This document shows positions 1 to 13,171 of a stretch of 64,000 bases of DNA, piece by piece (position 1 is the first letter of the stretch; every line of letters starts with the position of its first letter). The notes below the pieces were generated by a model that saw only the letters and a program-made list of their open reading frames with translations, searched no databases and was not told the origin of the DNA. Both the position numbers and the translations under genes were made by a program. Origin of the DNA: Sipunculus nudus (lineage: Eukaryota > Annelida > Sipuncula > Golfingiida > Sipunculidae); the NCBI GenBank assembly GCA_026874595.1, contig CM049322.1:46373340-46437339 (forward strand), in the 5' to 3' direction.

Positions 1-958
1 CTGGCAATGTAAACTGATGTGTGTGAACGAAAGCACGTAACATTCTAACAGCAAACGTAAGTAGTCATATGTTATAGACAAAATTTGTAAGATTGTTTTT
101 TTTGTTTTAATAAAACTCTGTTTGAGAATTACCTTTCAGCTTGAAAATTATTTTCTTCTTTCAACAATCATTGTTGAGAAGTGTGTTATTGTTCTTTATC
201 TTCATCAACCAAACAAATGGACCAACTAGCCAGATTTATATAAAATACGTTAGGGGGTTGTGCAATTAAACTGTGTAGCCATGCATAGTAAGTACACTAT
301 AAACAACATAAAACGACACTGTAATCGAAACTTTTCCATGATGCCTATCATTTATTTTCATGGTTTGATAAAGTGCTCCATTGACGACTTTATTTAAATA
401 CTTTTTTCTTCTTTTTCTGACTTCTCCATTCACATCATATGCCAATGTACTTCCTACTTTCTGTCGGTGTTTCCATCAACTCCAAAATGGTTTCAAGATC
501 TTTCTGCTTGTTTGCAGTTGTTCATTCTTTTATTACTTCTGTATTGTTTATGTCATTTATTAATTGTTTAAAGACTTTTTTTACTGATTTTTAGGTCATC
601 GAATCGCCATTTTAGATAAAAAATAATTGTTATAACAAACTGTAAGCAGTTATGAGAAAGGAAAAGTACATTTGTGTCATCTGAAAATATAAATATTAGT
701 ACTTGGGTTTTAGGATGTTTAAGTGATGCACTTTAAAAAATAAAATAAAACCTCGCTTTCACTCGTGTTTTGTTTCGCTATTGATTTGGGTGTATTGATG
801 ATTTTGCATCCACTTACCCAAAACATGATTTATCATTATTATTATGTTGATGATTCCAAATATTATCTCCTCAGATTCACACCCCACTAGGGGGACACTA
901 TAAATAATGGTTTGTTGGTTTGATGCTCTAACCCTAATGTATCTTTGTTTGCATTTAG
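1..958. other. AT-rich non-coding DNA upstream of the transmembrane exon
   Basis: No convincing exon is visible. Because the exon at 959 starts mid-codon, this stretch is most simply the intron that separates it from ectodomain exons left of the window. Short open frames here are AT-rich and lack splice context. Confidence 0.5.
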
Positions 959-1055
959 CAAAACAATCTCGTGGTGGGATAGTGGCAGGAACACTTGTTG
1001 GAATCATACTTCTGTTCATTGTTCTATTGTTGGTTTGGCGGGTTCATTTAAAAAG
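959..1055 (+). CDS. Receptor gene 1, transmembrane exon
   Basis: The exon opens after a TTTAG-type acceptor (AG at 957-958) and closes at AAAAG|GTGAG. It is 97 nt, entering in phase 1 and leaving in phase 2. The peptide starts with polar KQSRGG, continues with about 21 hydrophobic residues (IVAGTLVGIILLFIVLLLVW) and ends with basic RVHLKR, a type I membrane anchor with a cytosolic stop-transfer signal. The AG left over joins the first G of the exon at 1473 to make an Arg codon, keeping frame into the tyrosine-rich tail. The ectodomain must lie to the left, outside the window. The family is not recognised by name; the membrane-receptor reading follows directly from the hydrophobic segment. Confidence 0.75.
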
Positions 1056-1472
1056 GTGAGTATACAGAAAGTGTACGACTAATGTAACAATTAAGGAAAC
1101 TTGCAAGTTGAGATGAAAATAGTGCATAATTACTATTTAAACCATTCATTATCGTTATAATCATTCATCTTCTCAAAAACTGTTCAGCATTTTTTTTAAA
1201 TTAAATTTCGGTATTGATATAGCCAAAATAAAGATTTATGTGATGCAGTAGTAACTTGGAGGTATAGATAGGTTAACTAATAATTATTAGTAGAAGCATA
1301 ATTAAACTTTTATTCAACAAGCCATTATTTTGAGGTCATAACGTTGTAATAATATTAGATAATTATAATATGTTTACCATTATTAAATTTTTGAATGCTA
1401 TAATTGTATATGACAACGGTATATGTATAGTTATTTATATATAGCATATAAAGTTCAATCCATATTTCACAG
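1056..1472 (+). other. Intron between transmembrane and tail exons
   Basis: Intron of 417 nt with a GTGAGT-like donor and a TTTCACAG acceptor. The phase-2 junction keeps the reading frame continuous. Nothing else is recognisable inside it. Confidence 0.65.
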
Positions 1473-1902
1473 GAAACGGGTTTCCTCCGTTGGACATATT
1501 GAGAACAAGAGGGAATCAAAGGATAATGGTGATACTTCCATCGGTGTCTATAGTGACATAGATGATAAGGAGCCAAAGGAGCCATTTGACAAAGGGTCAG
1601 CCCATGCGGCAGATAAAACTGACAATGTGTACGCCGTCCCCGACAAAGGAAAGAAGAGGCTGTCACCCTGCTCTCCAGGACAACATCAACACGGGAACAC
1701 TCAAAAGGAAGGTCAAAGGTCAAAGTGCGCTGCAACAAAAGAGACAGAGGGCGGCAGTTCACCGGTAGAGGGCGCTTACGCAGTGGCAGAGTTAGGCGGA
1801 TTTACCGAACCTAAGAGTGTTCAGCATCGCTCTCAAGACAGCCCTGAGCCCACATACCAAACACTGGATCCAACCATTACAGGTTGGGGCAAACATGTTT
1901 AG
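1473..1902 (+). CDS. Receptor gene 1, terminal exon: cytoplasmic tail with four tyrosine motifs
   Basis: This exon continues the frame of the exon ending at 1055 and gives a hydrophilic tail of about 142 residues ending at TAG (1900-1902). It is rich in Lys, Glu, Asp, Ser and Pro and predicted disordered. Four spaced tyrosines stand in YSDI, YAVP, YAVAEL and YQTL contexts. These resemble SH2-binding or YxxPhi endocytic motifs. They are not textbook ITIMs, because the -2 positions are G, N, G and P. In a membrane receptor such a tail suggests phosphotyrosine signalling or sorting, which is inference. A paralogous but shortened tail lies at 56136-56291, and a remnant of the last 70 nt at 7740-7815. 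Conservation of NVYAV and KGKK between paralogs supports real coding. Confidence 0.75.
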
Positions 1903-1970
1903 TAGTACTGTGAGTAAAAAAATCTTGTTGTGTTGGACTGAGTACCCTTACCATCAATTTAATAAACGTG

Positions 1971-1976
1971 AATTCA
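1971..1976 (+). terminator. Polyadenylation signal AATAAA of receptor gene 1
   Basis: Canonical AATAAA about 70 nt after the stop codon, giving a very short 3' UTR. Plausible by position only. Confidence 0.45.
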
Positions 1977-2143
1977 CCCAAGTTAGTAATAGATGCGCCT
2001 TGAACTCTACTAGTCAACTGAGCCACATTGTGACTCTGTCAACTGAAAAAACTCTGTAATTATTAGGCTTTTTAGTATATTCACACTAAAACTTTATAGA
2101 AGGGGCTCCCATGTAGTTGTATAACATATATATATATATATAT

Positions 2144-2176
<33 letters not shown>

Positions 2177-2744
2177 AAGAAAGGCTTTGAAAATCGGTAT
2201 ATGTATAGCTCATAAAAAAGTAAACTTATTACAAAAGTGCTATGCTAAACAATACAAGGAAAAAGCTGTATTTTATTTTGGGAAAGCTGACTGCTCCAAA
2301 CTATGGAACATCCCCTGTATTTACAGGTGGGAGAAAATGTCTAATCTCCTCGCCGGATTGTGAGATGACTCGGCATACTAAGTCGGGGTTATTTTATGAC
2401 CATTAATAATTCATTTCTTCAATTTTCAGAGGAAAAATAGTCGAATCAATATAACATACATTTTTTTTAGAATCACGTGTCATAAGATTTTATGTATTAT
2501 ATGCAGATTTATTGTTTTATATAGAATTTAATTTTATAAATATTTACTCGTAACGCTTTCTATCCAATAGAAATCGATCTGATTAACGACACAAATGTTT
2601 AACGTTTATATGCCCATGCTGGTTTACTGAATTAATATGGATAGAATAAAAAACGCACAGAAAAAAAGAGAGAATCGTCTAAGTATGCACTTCTTTGTTC
2701 AGAATAATTTTACTATGATAACATCATTTGAAACTGAATGTGAA

Positions 2745-2787
<43 letters not shown>

Positions 2788-3183
2788 CTAGTCATAACTG
2801 TGATACACATTACAAGGCAATATATAAAGACACTTTTCATTGAGTAATTAAATTTCTAAGTACTTATTTATTTACTCATGTCATTTTGTTAACTTTTTTA
2901 CATACATAATACCCGCAAGTCCGTTTAGCAAGTTTTCCTTGCAATGTGGATGACACTTTATGCTTGCTGATATATATTATCAATTTCTGTTCTAGTTTAA
3001 ATCATTTGCTTGTTTTGCTCATATACTACCAAGTACACAATCTTGTTTATAATAAAATGCACTACTGAAACAAATTTGTATACATTATTGTGCTGTCTAA
3101 AGTGATGAAATGTATTTGAATATGGATGTCTATTCTAATGACCTGAAACATGGAATCCCACTACTATTGCTACTACTTCTCAG

Positions 3184-3274
3184 GACGCACTTTTGTTTTG
3201 CTAAAAAATTCAGCGAACAAGGAACTGATAAAACGTTTAAATGGATCTCTGATTAAGGGAAATGAATATACCAG
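3184..3274 (+). CDS. Candidate orphan internal exon
   Basis: A good pyrimidine tract ending in TTCTCAG precedes 91 nt open in the phase 1 to 2 frame, followed by a GTATGG donor. The peptide begins RTFVLLKNSANKELI and ends GNEYTR. It has an amphipathic, helix-like character unlike the low-complexity frames around it. Entry and exit phases equal those of the transmembrane exon at 959, but it has no membrane segment. I do not recognise the family. It could be an exon of an unrelated gene spanning this region or a fossil. Confidence 0.35.
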
Positions 3275-3859
3275 GTATGGATACATGTTATAATGGTGTA
3301 AAATATGAAGATGAACTACGCATAGTTCCCTAAAGCAGTGAATGATTAGTTTTGTAGAAACAATTGCAACAAACGTCTAGACAATAAAAATAGTTTCATT
3401 TTAAAACTTTCTCCATTGTATATATGTTCGTAGTTACAGCCACACCTAACATTTGAACAGCTTTATGACATGGACAACTAAGGGAAATTCTGAGTGAAAT
3501 GAAATTGTCATTTCGAATTTTATATAAAAGTGACGTGTCCTTATTCATACTGTTGACCAAAAGATCATGCCAGCTTGGCCACCGCAATAGTGTTTTACTA
3601 TAACGTAAATGACATTTTATTTTATGTTTTCACCCAAATAGCAGATCGGTTCATCTGAAGTCCAGCAGTTACAAGCCATATTACATTCAAAACATTTACG
3701 TACTACCACTAGAATATTGGGCTAACAAAATGACTTTTCTACAAAACTTTAGAACCGGCATCGGGAGCTAAATGTAATCAATTAATCTATAAAAAGGCAT
3801 ATGTAAACTTCAATGAAAATGTACATCGTAATATCACACCATTACATTTTAAAATACTT

Positions 3860-3960
3860 TAAAATCTCGACTCGGGAAAGGTGGACTCAAGCACCGAGTA
3901 CTTGGACTCGCACGCAAATGGCTAGGACTGGGACTTGCACTCGGATGCTGTGGGCTAGAC
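3860..3960. repeat. GACTCG-type short-period repeat patch
   Basis: Imperfect runs of GGACTCG, GCACTCGG and GAGTACTTGGACTCG-like units, resembling on the opposite strand the larger GAGTCCGAGTAC patches at 9765 and 58680. Probably non-coding. Confidence 0.4.
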
Positions 3961-6900
3961 TTCATCACTATTCGCTAAACGTTTATAAGTTCCCATGGAA
4001 TATAATCACCACAGAGAGAGATACACTCCACTTTAATCACATGTTCCGAGATTTTTACAAGTTTATTATCGGAAGGAAAAATCAGTGTTCATGCAATTAT
4101 GTATTATTTTCTTAAGACTTAGATCATTAGATATACATTTTGCGTTGTCCCCATAAGTCACACGGAAAAACCGCAAGATCCTATCAGGGATCCAGGGGAT
4201 CCCCGACCTGTTTGTTTGGGCTCGTCACAAGCATTATACAATCTACATATTGCATGCGTAAAGAAAGAACATGATTCATCTCTGCTTAGATTAATTTCGC
4301 CTGTGGAGACTGGCTGTTAAAAATATTAATATATGCCAGTTTTCCAGTTTCCATTTAAAGATTCGTATATTACGTATATAATGCTTCATTTTTTTACCCA
4401 CGCACTTATTTCATTGCAGTAATGTCGCGACTCTGGGCATAGTGCATGTATTTAATCGGGCAAATTGGTTGCTCTTGGAGCCGGAATGTATTTAAATGGA
4501 AGTCTGGTGAAGCCCTGCGTAGTGCATGTATATTATCTGGTTGTGTTGTGAGTCAGGGCGTAGTACATATATCCAGGGGTAGTGTGCTAAATAAGAACGT
4601 GAGTGAAACCTTTGTTGGGGGCCGACCAGTTTAGTGTGTGATAACTGTGTAACCGACACATCCTGGTATTCACAAGATAGCGTTTTAGATTCACATGATA
4701 GCGTGATGTATAAAGGAGGGACATATTAAAATAGATACACTAACAACAACAAATCTGCGTTGAAATGAAGGCATTCCTTATGTGGCCCCTATTATGCAAG
4801 GTTAATTCGTCCATAAGTGACTGTAGATTAGTGACCATTTGACGCAATAGTATTATTAGGTCAGCTTCTTTTAAATAGAAGCCTCATTGAATAATAAGAT
4901 ATGGTCAGGGAAACGCAGTTAATAATGTTTAATATTGTTATGTCTATTTTTATCATAAGTAGATTGGTTTGTTTATGTATCAAGTATTGGCACTTACTAG
5001 ACTACGGAGTTAAGATGAGTTGACGTCTAGAAGCTTATGGGAGGGTAATCTGGTAATTTCCAGTAGATGGTTCCAGGACACTCGTCGCTAGACCCTTCGT
5101 TGTAGTGCCGATATAAGGAGAGTGGATTCGTTCTGCAGAGGACATGTCGTAAGACATAGATTTGCGATAGGTGGACTGGTGGTGGGGTTCTGCGTTAGGA
5201 AGTTTGTTGGTCCTGGAAATTGTGATTATTTTGCCAAGGAGGGCGTTATGATTGTCGTGGACGTTGTATTTGTAACGTTAGAGGCCACAAAAACTGTTGA
5301 AAATTGTTTTGTAAGACTGGAGGCAAGTCTGAGGCGGTGAAGGCCAATTCTGAGACGTGATAAGAATAAACCTGTTTTGTTATACCCTAACCCTTCTGGA
5401 CTTTCGTGTGGAAGTTCCCTGGAAATATATGTCCACTTCGTGTGTGGTGTGACACCATTCATCGATGCCGTTCTTGGATCTGGCTCCACTGTTAGGTCCA
5501 CACCAACATACACACCTATGTCACGACACCATACTTCATTTGCTCATCCAAGAAATGCACTGATAATATTGTGATTTTTCTTTATTAATTATAAGCATGA
5601 TACACAAGCACACACACAAACTCACGCGAACGGAACAAACGAATACCTTCTGACGGAGGGAATAACGCTATGATGCCACGCAAAAAGTTGACCTTGTATC
5701 GATGGTGATTTTCGTCACTCATACCAATCTAAAATCATAGTAAATCTTACATTTTATTTTCATGGTTTTACCATAACAATTTTAACGTGTAACCATGCTG
5801 ATGACTCTTATTTGTCCTTAATATACTGTAAAGAATACATTGTCTGTATATCATCTAAATAACAGCAAACTTTTATATGTATTCCATATGTATATGTATG
5901 CAAAGGAATAGTCAGTAAATATATAAACATTCATAAACACATGACTTCCTGTTACTGTAAAGTCTGGCTCAACAACCGCGGGGTCACTGAGTGTATAACC
6001 GTTGACCAAAGCAAACATTTTGAGAGGAGCAATAATGTCCCGAATTAAGAGTAAATTTAATAATAATTTGCTTTCATTGTAAAAAAACATACTCAAGTAC
6101 CAAATTTCACACATTGCTTCAAGTGGAAGACAATTATGGGAAGCATTCCGGGTGCCGGTGTCCGATCCATCACCAGAAATCTTCGTCACCAGATTAAGTT
6201 GTTTACATTTCGGTGTGAAATATATTGTATATATATGTTCATTTGACACCCGGTTATAGATACAAGGTCAATATTGGGGTAAATAGACTATGATTTCAAC
6301 CGACAATGTCATGTCTAATCATCGTAATTGGCGGGAGTCATATAAATATGTTTTAACGACAGGCTATGACTTTTGGATTATTACTTACCCCGAGCATATA
6401 AAACCTGTAACCCAGAAAACTAAATACAAACATATCATCCATATCGAATGACTACCCTTAGTTTTATTTTTAGTACCAACGTAGTCAGATGAAGGAAGCT
6501 TAATTTTAATTTCTGTGTTTGCCGAATGCGATTTGTATGATAACGCAGCATTTGCCAGTGCCCCATGACCATGGTTATGTGGAGGTAATTAACCAGTTTT
6601 AATATTCAGTATAACTACTAAGATAAACACATAACCAAATAAATCAGTATGTCACGCTGTAAAATATAAATAAAATCAGGTATTACAACGTTCAGATCCT
6701 TAAACTGCGTGTATCACCCCAGGGATCCCCTTAAACTCTATAATTTTTTAACTGATGTGTTTCAAACTATGCTCTTTTGTATTGGTTATATAGTCCTTGC
6801 TCATACATTGTCATGTACACGTAACTTGAGCCTAATGGTACATGCTCTTTGTATTAAAATATCACCATATCTTCTAGCTCTTTTTGGTGAAGCGGACAGT

Positions 6901-7551
6901 ATGAATATTTACATTAATTCACTGAATACTATATGCTGTCAACAATTATTGCCACATCTAGTGGTTTTTATTTTGTAGTTGATACTGTTGCTGATACTGA
7001 CTGTCGATTCCAGTGCCTACACGGAAGACGTAGCACAAAATTGTCCATACGTCCTTTTAGTTGACAACTATTGTGGATATATTCTTGGCATGATACTTTT
7101 CTATGTTGCTTTAATTCATTTGCATACCATGCAAAAAAAAAAAAAAAAAACATTCCATATAGGGGCAGAATTTAAAGCTTAATCAAATGAGTGACTAAAT
7201 GACTTCACAAGTACTACCGATAAGAATCTTTCATACAGCACAGGGACACCTACATGAACCGATAAAACATTCTCCAATAAAGACATTTAGATATATTTAT
7301 ATGAGTTTTGTATAATTTTATTAATTAAGCGAATAGACGCTTTAACCAAATTGATTTGTATTATATAAGCATTACCGTGACTCATACATACCAGTTGACA
7401 TTTTATGCATACCTTTTATTTTTTTTCTCAGTGACAAAGATATATTACAATTAAGTTTATAAGGAAATTATGTGTCATGAATACAACACTGGTTACTAAT
7501 GTTTTGCATGTACCTAATTCAAAAGACTAACTGGATATATAGGAAGAAGCA

Positions 7552-7656
<105 letters not shown>

Positions 7657-7739
7657 TGGTGTTCAGATGCGACTTCCTTTTTCTGTTGTGTCCTTGGTTA
7701 AAGAATATATGATGAATAAATTTTGTATGATTAGTCATT

Positions 7740-7815
7740 GCTCAAGACAACCCTGAGCGAACATACCAAACACTAGGTCCAACTTTTTCAGGTTGGGGCG
7801 AGTAGTACTGTGAGT
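7740..7815 (+). pseudogene. Remnant of receptor tail exon (last about 70 nt)
   Basis: Closely matches the end of the tail exon of gene 1 (1834-1910) and the equivalent in B2 (56407-56480), including the segment encoding the final YQTL motif and the GTAGTACTGTGAGT that follows the stop. Everything upstream in the exon is missing, replaced by the TA array, so no functional tail can be made from this copy. Confidence 0.75.
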
Positions 7816-8180
7816 CAAATGTCTTGTTATGTTGGACTCTTAGAACATCACTTGTATAAACAAAAATCCTCATAATAATGTTACATCAACATTCACCTGG
7901 CGTAAGTTAAAAATAATCATAAATTTAAATTATGTTCTTTGTAAACTGAGCCAGTATGTATTTATGTGTCTTTTCAGTTGTGTCACACACCATTTTGTTT
8001 GCCACATAGCTATCTAACTTTGAATTAAGGAGAGAATGATTCGGCTACTTGGCAGTTTTATAACTCTAGAAAAGCAAATATGGGATATAGCCTTGATATG
8101 AGTAACAGATGCCATTCAATAATTACTCTTAGGCAAGAATGTTTTCATGTCTGTGAGTTGAACAAAATGTTTCCAAACTT

Positions 8181-8475
8181 GAAAGGCACTCAGAGAGCGC
8201 AGACCTCCATCAAGACAGCTCATTACCTCATATGGCATTGTCGAAAATGAAACATTTTTAAATAAAAATTACAAGATCCAGATGGTGATCCGGATCACTC
8301 GGGAAATTTAATCAATTTTTCCTTTTATCATTACCTAGCTACCCTGAAAACTACATGCACATCCGTTAAGGACTATTTGAGTAATGTGCTAACAAACAAA
8401 CGAAACCACAGACAAACAAATCAAAGCGGGGAAGACATAACATCCGCCCTTTTCGGAGGAAATGATACAAGAATG
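8181..8475 (-). repeat. Interspersed repeat, GGCGGAGGTCTGCGCTCTC-terminated family
   Basis: On the minus strand it ends with GGAGGTCTGCGCTCTCTGAGTGC. It holds a GGTGATCCGGATCAC palindrome and a CAAACAAAC-rich stretch, and its other end has TTTCGGAGGAAATGATAC. I recall this architecture from a non-autonomous repeat widespread in marine invertebrates, possibly derived from an RTE-like element. Copies: 57373-57660, and in opposite orientation at 14290-14531 and its tandem copies. Confidence 0.6.
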
Positions 8476-9764
8476 GTTTTATCATTATGATGATCCCAGG
8501 ATCATGTTTATTAAACATGACTCGTAGATAAGGGATAAATTACTTGTTGTATTTGTGTAACCATATATCCATTATAAAATATATCCTGCATATAACAGCA
8601 TGTTAACCAAATTGTGTTGCGCATTATGCTATAACTGGGATTCCTAGTTGAGCTCTGATACAAAAAATAGATTAATATATTCTAAACAGCGATTGTTGGT
8701 TTAATTGTGAACTTTTCAATGTTCCCGTTTAAATAATTAGTCCCATACTAGAATTTACAAAACTTAGTACTAGCAATATAGGACATTTAAATTGTTATGT
8801 ACGCCGCTGGGCTGTGAACAAACCTAAGTGTAAGCTGGATATATCCTTGTCAACAAATTAATCAAACAATCAAGGATAATTATGATTCATAGGAGTATTT
8901 TAATTCCTCTGCCGACCAGTTACTTATGATGCCTATAGACATCTAATTTAAGTTGATCTATGTGAACATATAACAGAACCCTTGATTTAGTATGCAGAAA
9001 CTAAATATTTAACGATTTAAACAGTTTGTGCTAATTCATTAGAATAACAAAGAAAGTAGGAGGATGCTTAAAACACTTGAAAAAAAATTCTAATGACAGC
9101 TCTTTAACAATATATTCCACCTGCAACCTTTGACAATCGGATTTTAGTGTACGCAAAGCGGCAGCCCCCATAAACAGTTTCGAGAAAAAATAAAAAAAAA
9201 GGTGGGGGAATGGGATATAAAAGTACTCCGAGGCCATTGTCAAGGCGGAGTCTATCTACGGTGAGTAAAGTGGCAAAATGGGACATGTGTCAATACAGTT
9301 TAAAGCAGAATAATTTTTCTTGGACCAAACCGAGTCCTCTAAAAAAGTAGGATTAAAATGTTTTTATTAGAAGGCTTAACCCTCATTTAATGAAAAATAC
9401 AAAAAAATGTGCTTTCAGGCTTAGATATACATTAAGAAAAAAAAAAAAAACACACACACATTCAATAAATAAAATTCATGACTGTGATTAGCTATTTGTA
9501 TTCGCTGTATTTGTCAAATCTTTTGATCTATTTGCAAATAATACACTCATTGCTAGGGTTGATTTAACTTTTTCAATTAAAGATTTCACTGTATGCTTGT
9601 GTGGACTTCCTTAGTTGCTGTCTCCCCTCTTAATGCTTCCTTGATTGCCCCTTCTCCATTTTCTTCATGAAGTAGTAGTCTATATCAGCGTAGATGACCT
9701 TAGGTGAGGATACGAACAAAGGTACACAAGTTATACTCAGTAATGCAGTCGAGAACACACCATC

Positions 9765-9945
9765 AAAGCCCGAGTACAAGTCTGTGTCAAGGCTAATCGA
9801 GTACATGTCCGAGTTCTTCAGGTTCGATATCTAGTCCACCTTCTTTGAGTACGAGTCATGTGGAGCCTGAGTCCGAGTACAAGTCCTGGCACCTCGAGTT
9901 AAAGTCCGAATCAGAGTATCTAAATAGTGGACTCGGGTCCTACAT
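9765..9945 (+). repeat. GAGTCCGAGTAC short-period repeat
   Basis: Degenerate tandem units of about 6-12 bp (GAGTCCGAGTAC-like). The Ser/Glu-rich open frame across it is a product of the repeat. A second copy is at 58680-58870 in B2. Confidence 0.6.
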
Positions 9946-10774
9946 CACAGGTTGTACCAATGACATAAACAAGCATAAAGGACCGATCCTGTTAAATTAT
10001 AAAAGTACTATCCAAAACCTTGTTGGAATGTGTGTGTGTGTGTGTAAGGTGAAGGGGGTACCATGTTTTTGGGTATATTCCTGGTTATCAACATGCCCTT
10101 TTTGAGATTAAAGTACTAATATGTGTACTATTTACCCTTAACTTAACAGGACCCTGCATCTACTCACAAAAGCAATGCTGGCAGCATTAAATTTATTACA
10201 CAAATAATCAAATAAACGCAGTTTTACTATGATATTTGTCACGTGCACTGATCTGAATATGCACCACTTGTCAGTGTCCCACGACCATGGTTACATGAAG
10301 AAAAGAACAAATTAAAAGAAATAACTAAAATTATACATCACACATCTATTTATCGGGAAATGTAAAACCGTACTGTAAGCATGTAACTAACCGATGACTT
10401 CTTAATGTACATAATCGTATTATATAATCGAGGAAAGTTTACAAGGTGTTAACAACCATATATCCCAGGGATGAATAAATAATATTTTTGGTTTGCTGTT
10501 TATTATTGGGAAACATAAATATAAATATAAATAAGGGCTTTCATAATTGTTATTACCTTTGTTACTGTGGTTTTAAATTAAATAAAAAAGAACAGCCCGC
10601 TGGATGTATTTCCAATATACTTTAGTGTTGGATTTGGACATCCTTGTATAATAACACTGCTTTTCCTAAAATAATACCTTTACCAATACCATTCGTTTAA
10701 AAAAGCCATATTGTAAGTATCTAGGCCCTAAAAGAACCAGTTAATTTCATTTTCGGATTACTATTTACGAACGG

Positions 10775-10776
<2 letters not shown>

Positions 10777-10830
<54 letters not shown>
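10777..10830. repeat. (TA)n microsatellite
   Basis: Pure TA run of about 54 bp, also present at the equivalent place in B2 (59716-59767). Confidence 0.85.
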
Positions 10831-10837
<7 letters not shown>

Positions 10838-12040
10838 TGTTTATATATAGGGCTACTGATTTGTGGGCTGTCATTATTGTCATTGCTACTGAGATTACAT
10901 TAACTTCGTTTGAGCCGATTTACACAACGTATCGTGATTTAACCCAGGACACGAGAGGAACGACGCACTACTGAATAAACGTAAAATATACTTACGTTCA
11001 ACGCATACATATTTCTACAGATTCGGGCAATTAGAATATAACCACCCATAAGTATCATCAAAAGACATAATATATGATTCATTTGACCATATATAACGTT
11101 CGATTTCATAATTATCCTGCCCTTTACTGCTTAAAGATTGACTGAGTAATATGAACATGGACCTTAAATATAGAGATTAGCAGCAAATCTTTTTATCTTA
11201 TCCTATTAAAATTCTTATGTTAAAATCGGACAAAAGTAATATGTTGATTAATTCGATGGTGTAAGATAAAAATTGCTAAAACGCCTACAAATAAAATTTC
11301 AATAAAAAGTAAATGATTGGTTAATCCCATGCGTTTAGTGTCACAATCACCATAATAAATTCCAATAGTCAGAATGATGTATTATATGTAGTATATGGAA
11401 CAATGGAAAATCGATTATATTTTATATTAGACCATTTTTGTACCGGAATCTTAATCTTAAACTTTATGGAAGATCAACTTTTTCCTTAAGCACTCAAGAC
11501 CCTGTGTTTCCCGGTATTTACTTACACCAGCACTGTGTGCATACTGGAAGTATTGTTATGAACACCACAGTAATCACATGAACGACGGTATGGTTTCATT
11601 TTTGTATTTGTAAAAAACAACTTTTAATGCATCGTTTTCCTCTGTTCCATGAATATGGTTATACGGATGATTATCAAATGAAGCATCCATATAATTGCCC
11701 ATTTGACAATAAATTATTTTCAAAACAACCAATACGGTTAAGTAAATACTGTTGATAACACTCTCCAGCAACGTGGTAATACACAACCAAAGATGTTGGT
11801 TTATTGTTGAAATTAGTTTGGAAATTAAAATTATATATCGCCATGATGATTTTGAAATGTCTGAAAATATACATTATAATTTACCAGTTAAATAGAATTT
11901 CACCATCCACAGTGATAATGGCTTATCATAATGAAGTTTATGCTGTCATATTACTACCGTTTTAAAAGGGCGTTCAATGTATCCTTATCGCCAGCTTATT
12001 TGTTTTAAATGGGAAAACATGAGCAAGTAAACGGTTGTAA

Positions 12041-12048
12041 AAGGGAGC

Positions 12049-12097
<49 letters not shown>

Positions 12098-12242
12098 GTG
12101 TGTGTGTATCATAAATCCATCCGCTAACACGAGCATCCATCTATGATGATATGTGATAACTATATATAGCAGCATCACAAGGAAGCACATCCCCCTTTTT
12201 GCATCATAAAGGGAGAAGGACAAAGTAGAAGGGAGCATTATA

Positions 12243-12315
<73 letters not shown>

Positions 12316-12436
12316 ATCATAAATCCATCCGCTAACACGAGCATCCATCTATGATGATATGTGATAACTATATATAGCAGCATCACAAGGAAGCACATCC
12401 CCCTTTTGGCATTATAAAGGGAGAAGGACAAAGTAG
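12041..12436. repeat. Tandem duplication of a ~190-bp segment
   Basis: Two successive copies start with AAGGGAGCATTATATA, run through a TA/TG microsatellite and end with GGGAGAAGGACAAAGTAGA. B2 has a single copy (about 60973-61168), so the duplication arose in B1 after the blocks separated. Confidence 0.8.
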
Positions 12437-12751
12437 ACGAGGCCAAACGATAAAGTCCTGGTAAGATAAAGGTCACGTGAAATGCTTACTTCCGGGTAAC
12501 TTATCTTTCAATTCAGATTGGTATGTGGCGGTAAGGATATTGTTTCAGCCTAATTCAAAAACATTGATCCATGCGTCTGATGAAGAAAACATAATTTAAC
12601 CTACATAGCAACACCTTAATGACACTGTCAATCTTTACCTGGACACAAATTTGACTTTTTTAGTGTATTTCACTAGCTATCAACAAATTGTCCTGCGTAG
12701 GTGACGCAGTGAACTTCCTACTAATCGTGGTATGTCGTTTTATTGCTTTTC

Positions 12752-13171
12752 ATTTTTTCCATGGACTATTCTTCATTGGTTGCAATAACAGCAGTATTCA
12801 TTTTCTTGTATTAACGCCCGCTTTCACGCATCATTTGTTTTAGTTGACTGTGGTATCCATAACAAATACGTTACGGGATTACAAGCCAGGTCACGTCTAT
12901 TGTGACCTCGCCTGCGGCTCTATAAACACTTATCAATATGCTCCACATAGGATATGTATATATTTTTTCCATGGACTATTCTTCATTGGTTGCAATAACA
13001 GCAGTATTCATTTTCTTGTATTAACGCCCGCTTTCACGCATCATTTGTTTTAGTTGACTGTGGTATCCATAACAAATACGTCACGGGATTACAAGCCAGG
13101 CCACGTCTATTGTGACCTCGCCTGTGGCTCTATAAACACATCAATATGCTCCACATAGGATATGTATGAAC
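12752..13171 (+). repeat. Tandem duplication of 210 bp through a small exon
   Basis: Two nearly identical 210-bp copies (offset exactly 210 at TTTTTCCATGGACTATTC). B2 has one copy around 61480-61690. The duplication splits the Cys-rich exon described below. Confidence 0.85.

Larger units (their letters stand above)
1977..6315. other. Intergenic stretch, largely featureless
   Basis: AT-rich DNA with TA microsatellites at about 2124-2176 and 2746-2784, one candidate exon (3184-3274) and a GACTCG-rich patch (3860-3960). Between 4440 and 4700 are loose short repeats of AGTGCATGTAT and of CACAWGATAGCGT. Around 5100-5575 composition is more balanced and frames are open on both strands, but no motif or splice structure supports a gene. 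Confidence 0.5.

Noticed and set aside
1473-1902. Canonical ITIM or ITAM reading of the receptor tail
   Set aside because: The tyrosines lack the hydrophobic or Ser residue at -2 of ITIMs and the paired spacing of ITAMs; described only as tyrosine motifs.
9845-10105. Ser/Glu/Tyr-rich open frame (SESEY repeats)
   Set aside because: Direct translation of a GAGTCCGAGTAC short-period repeat; no start or splice context.
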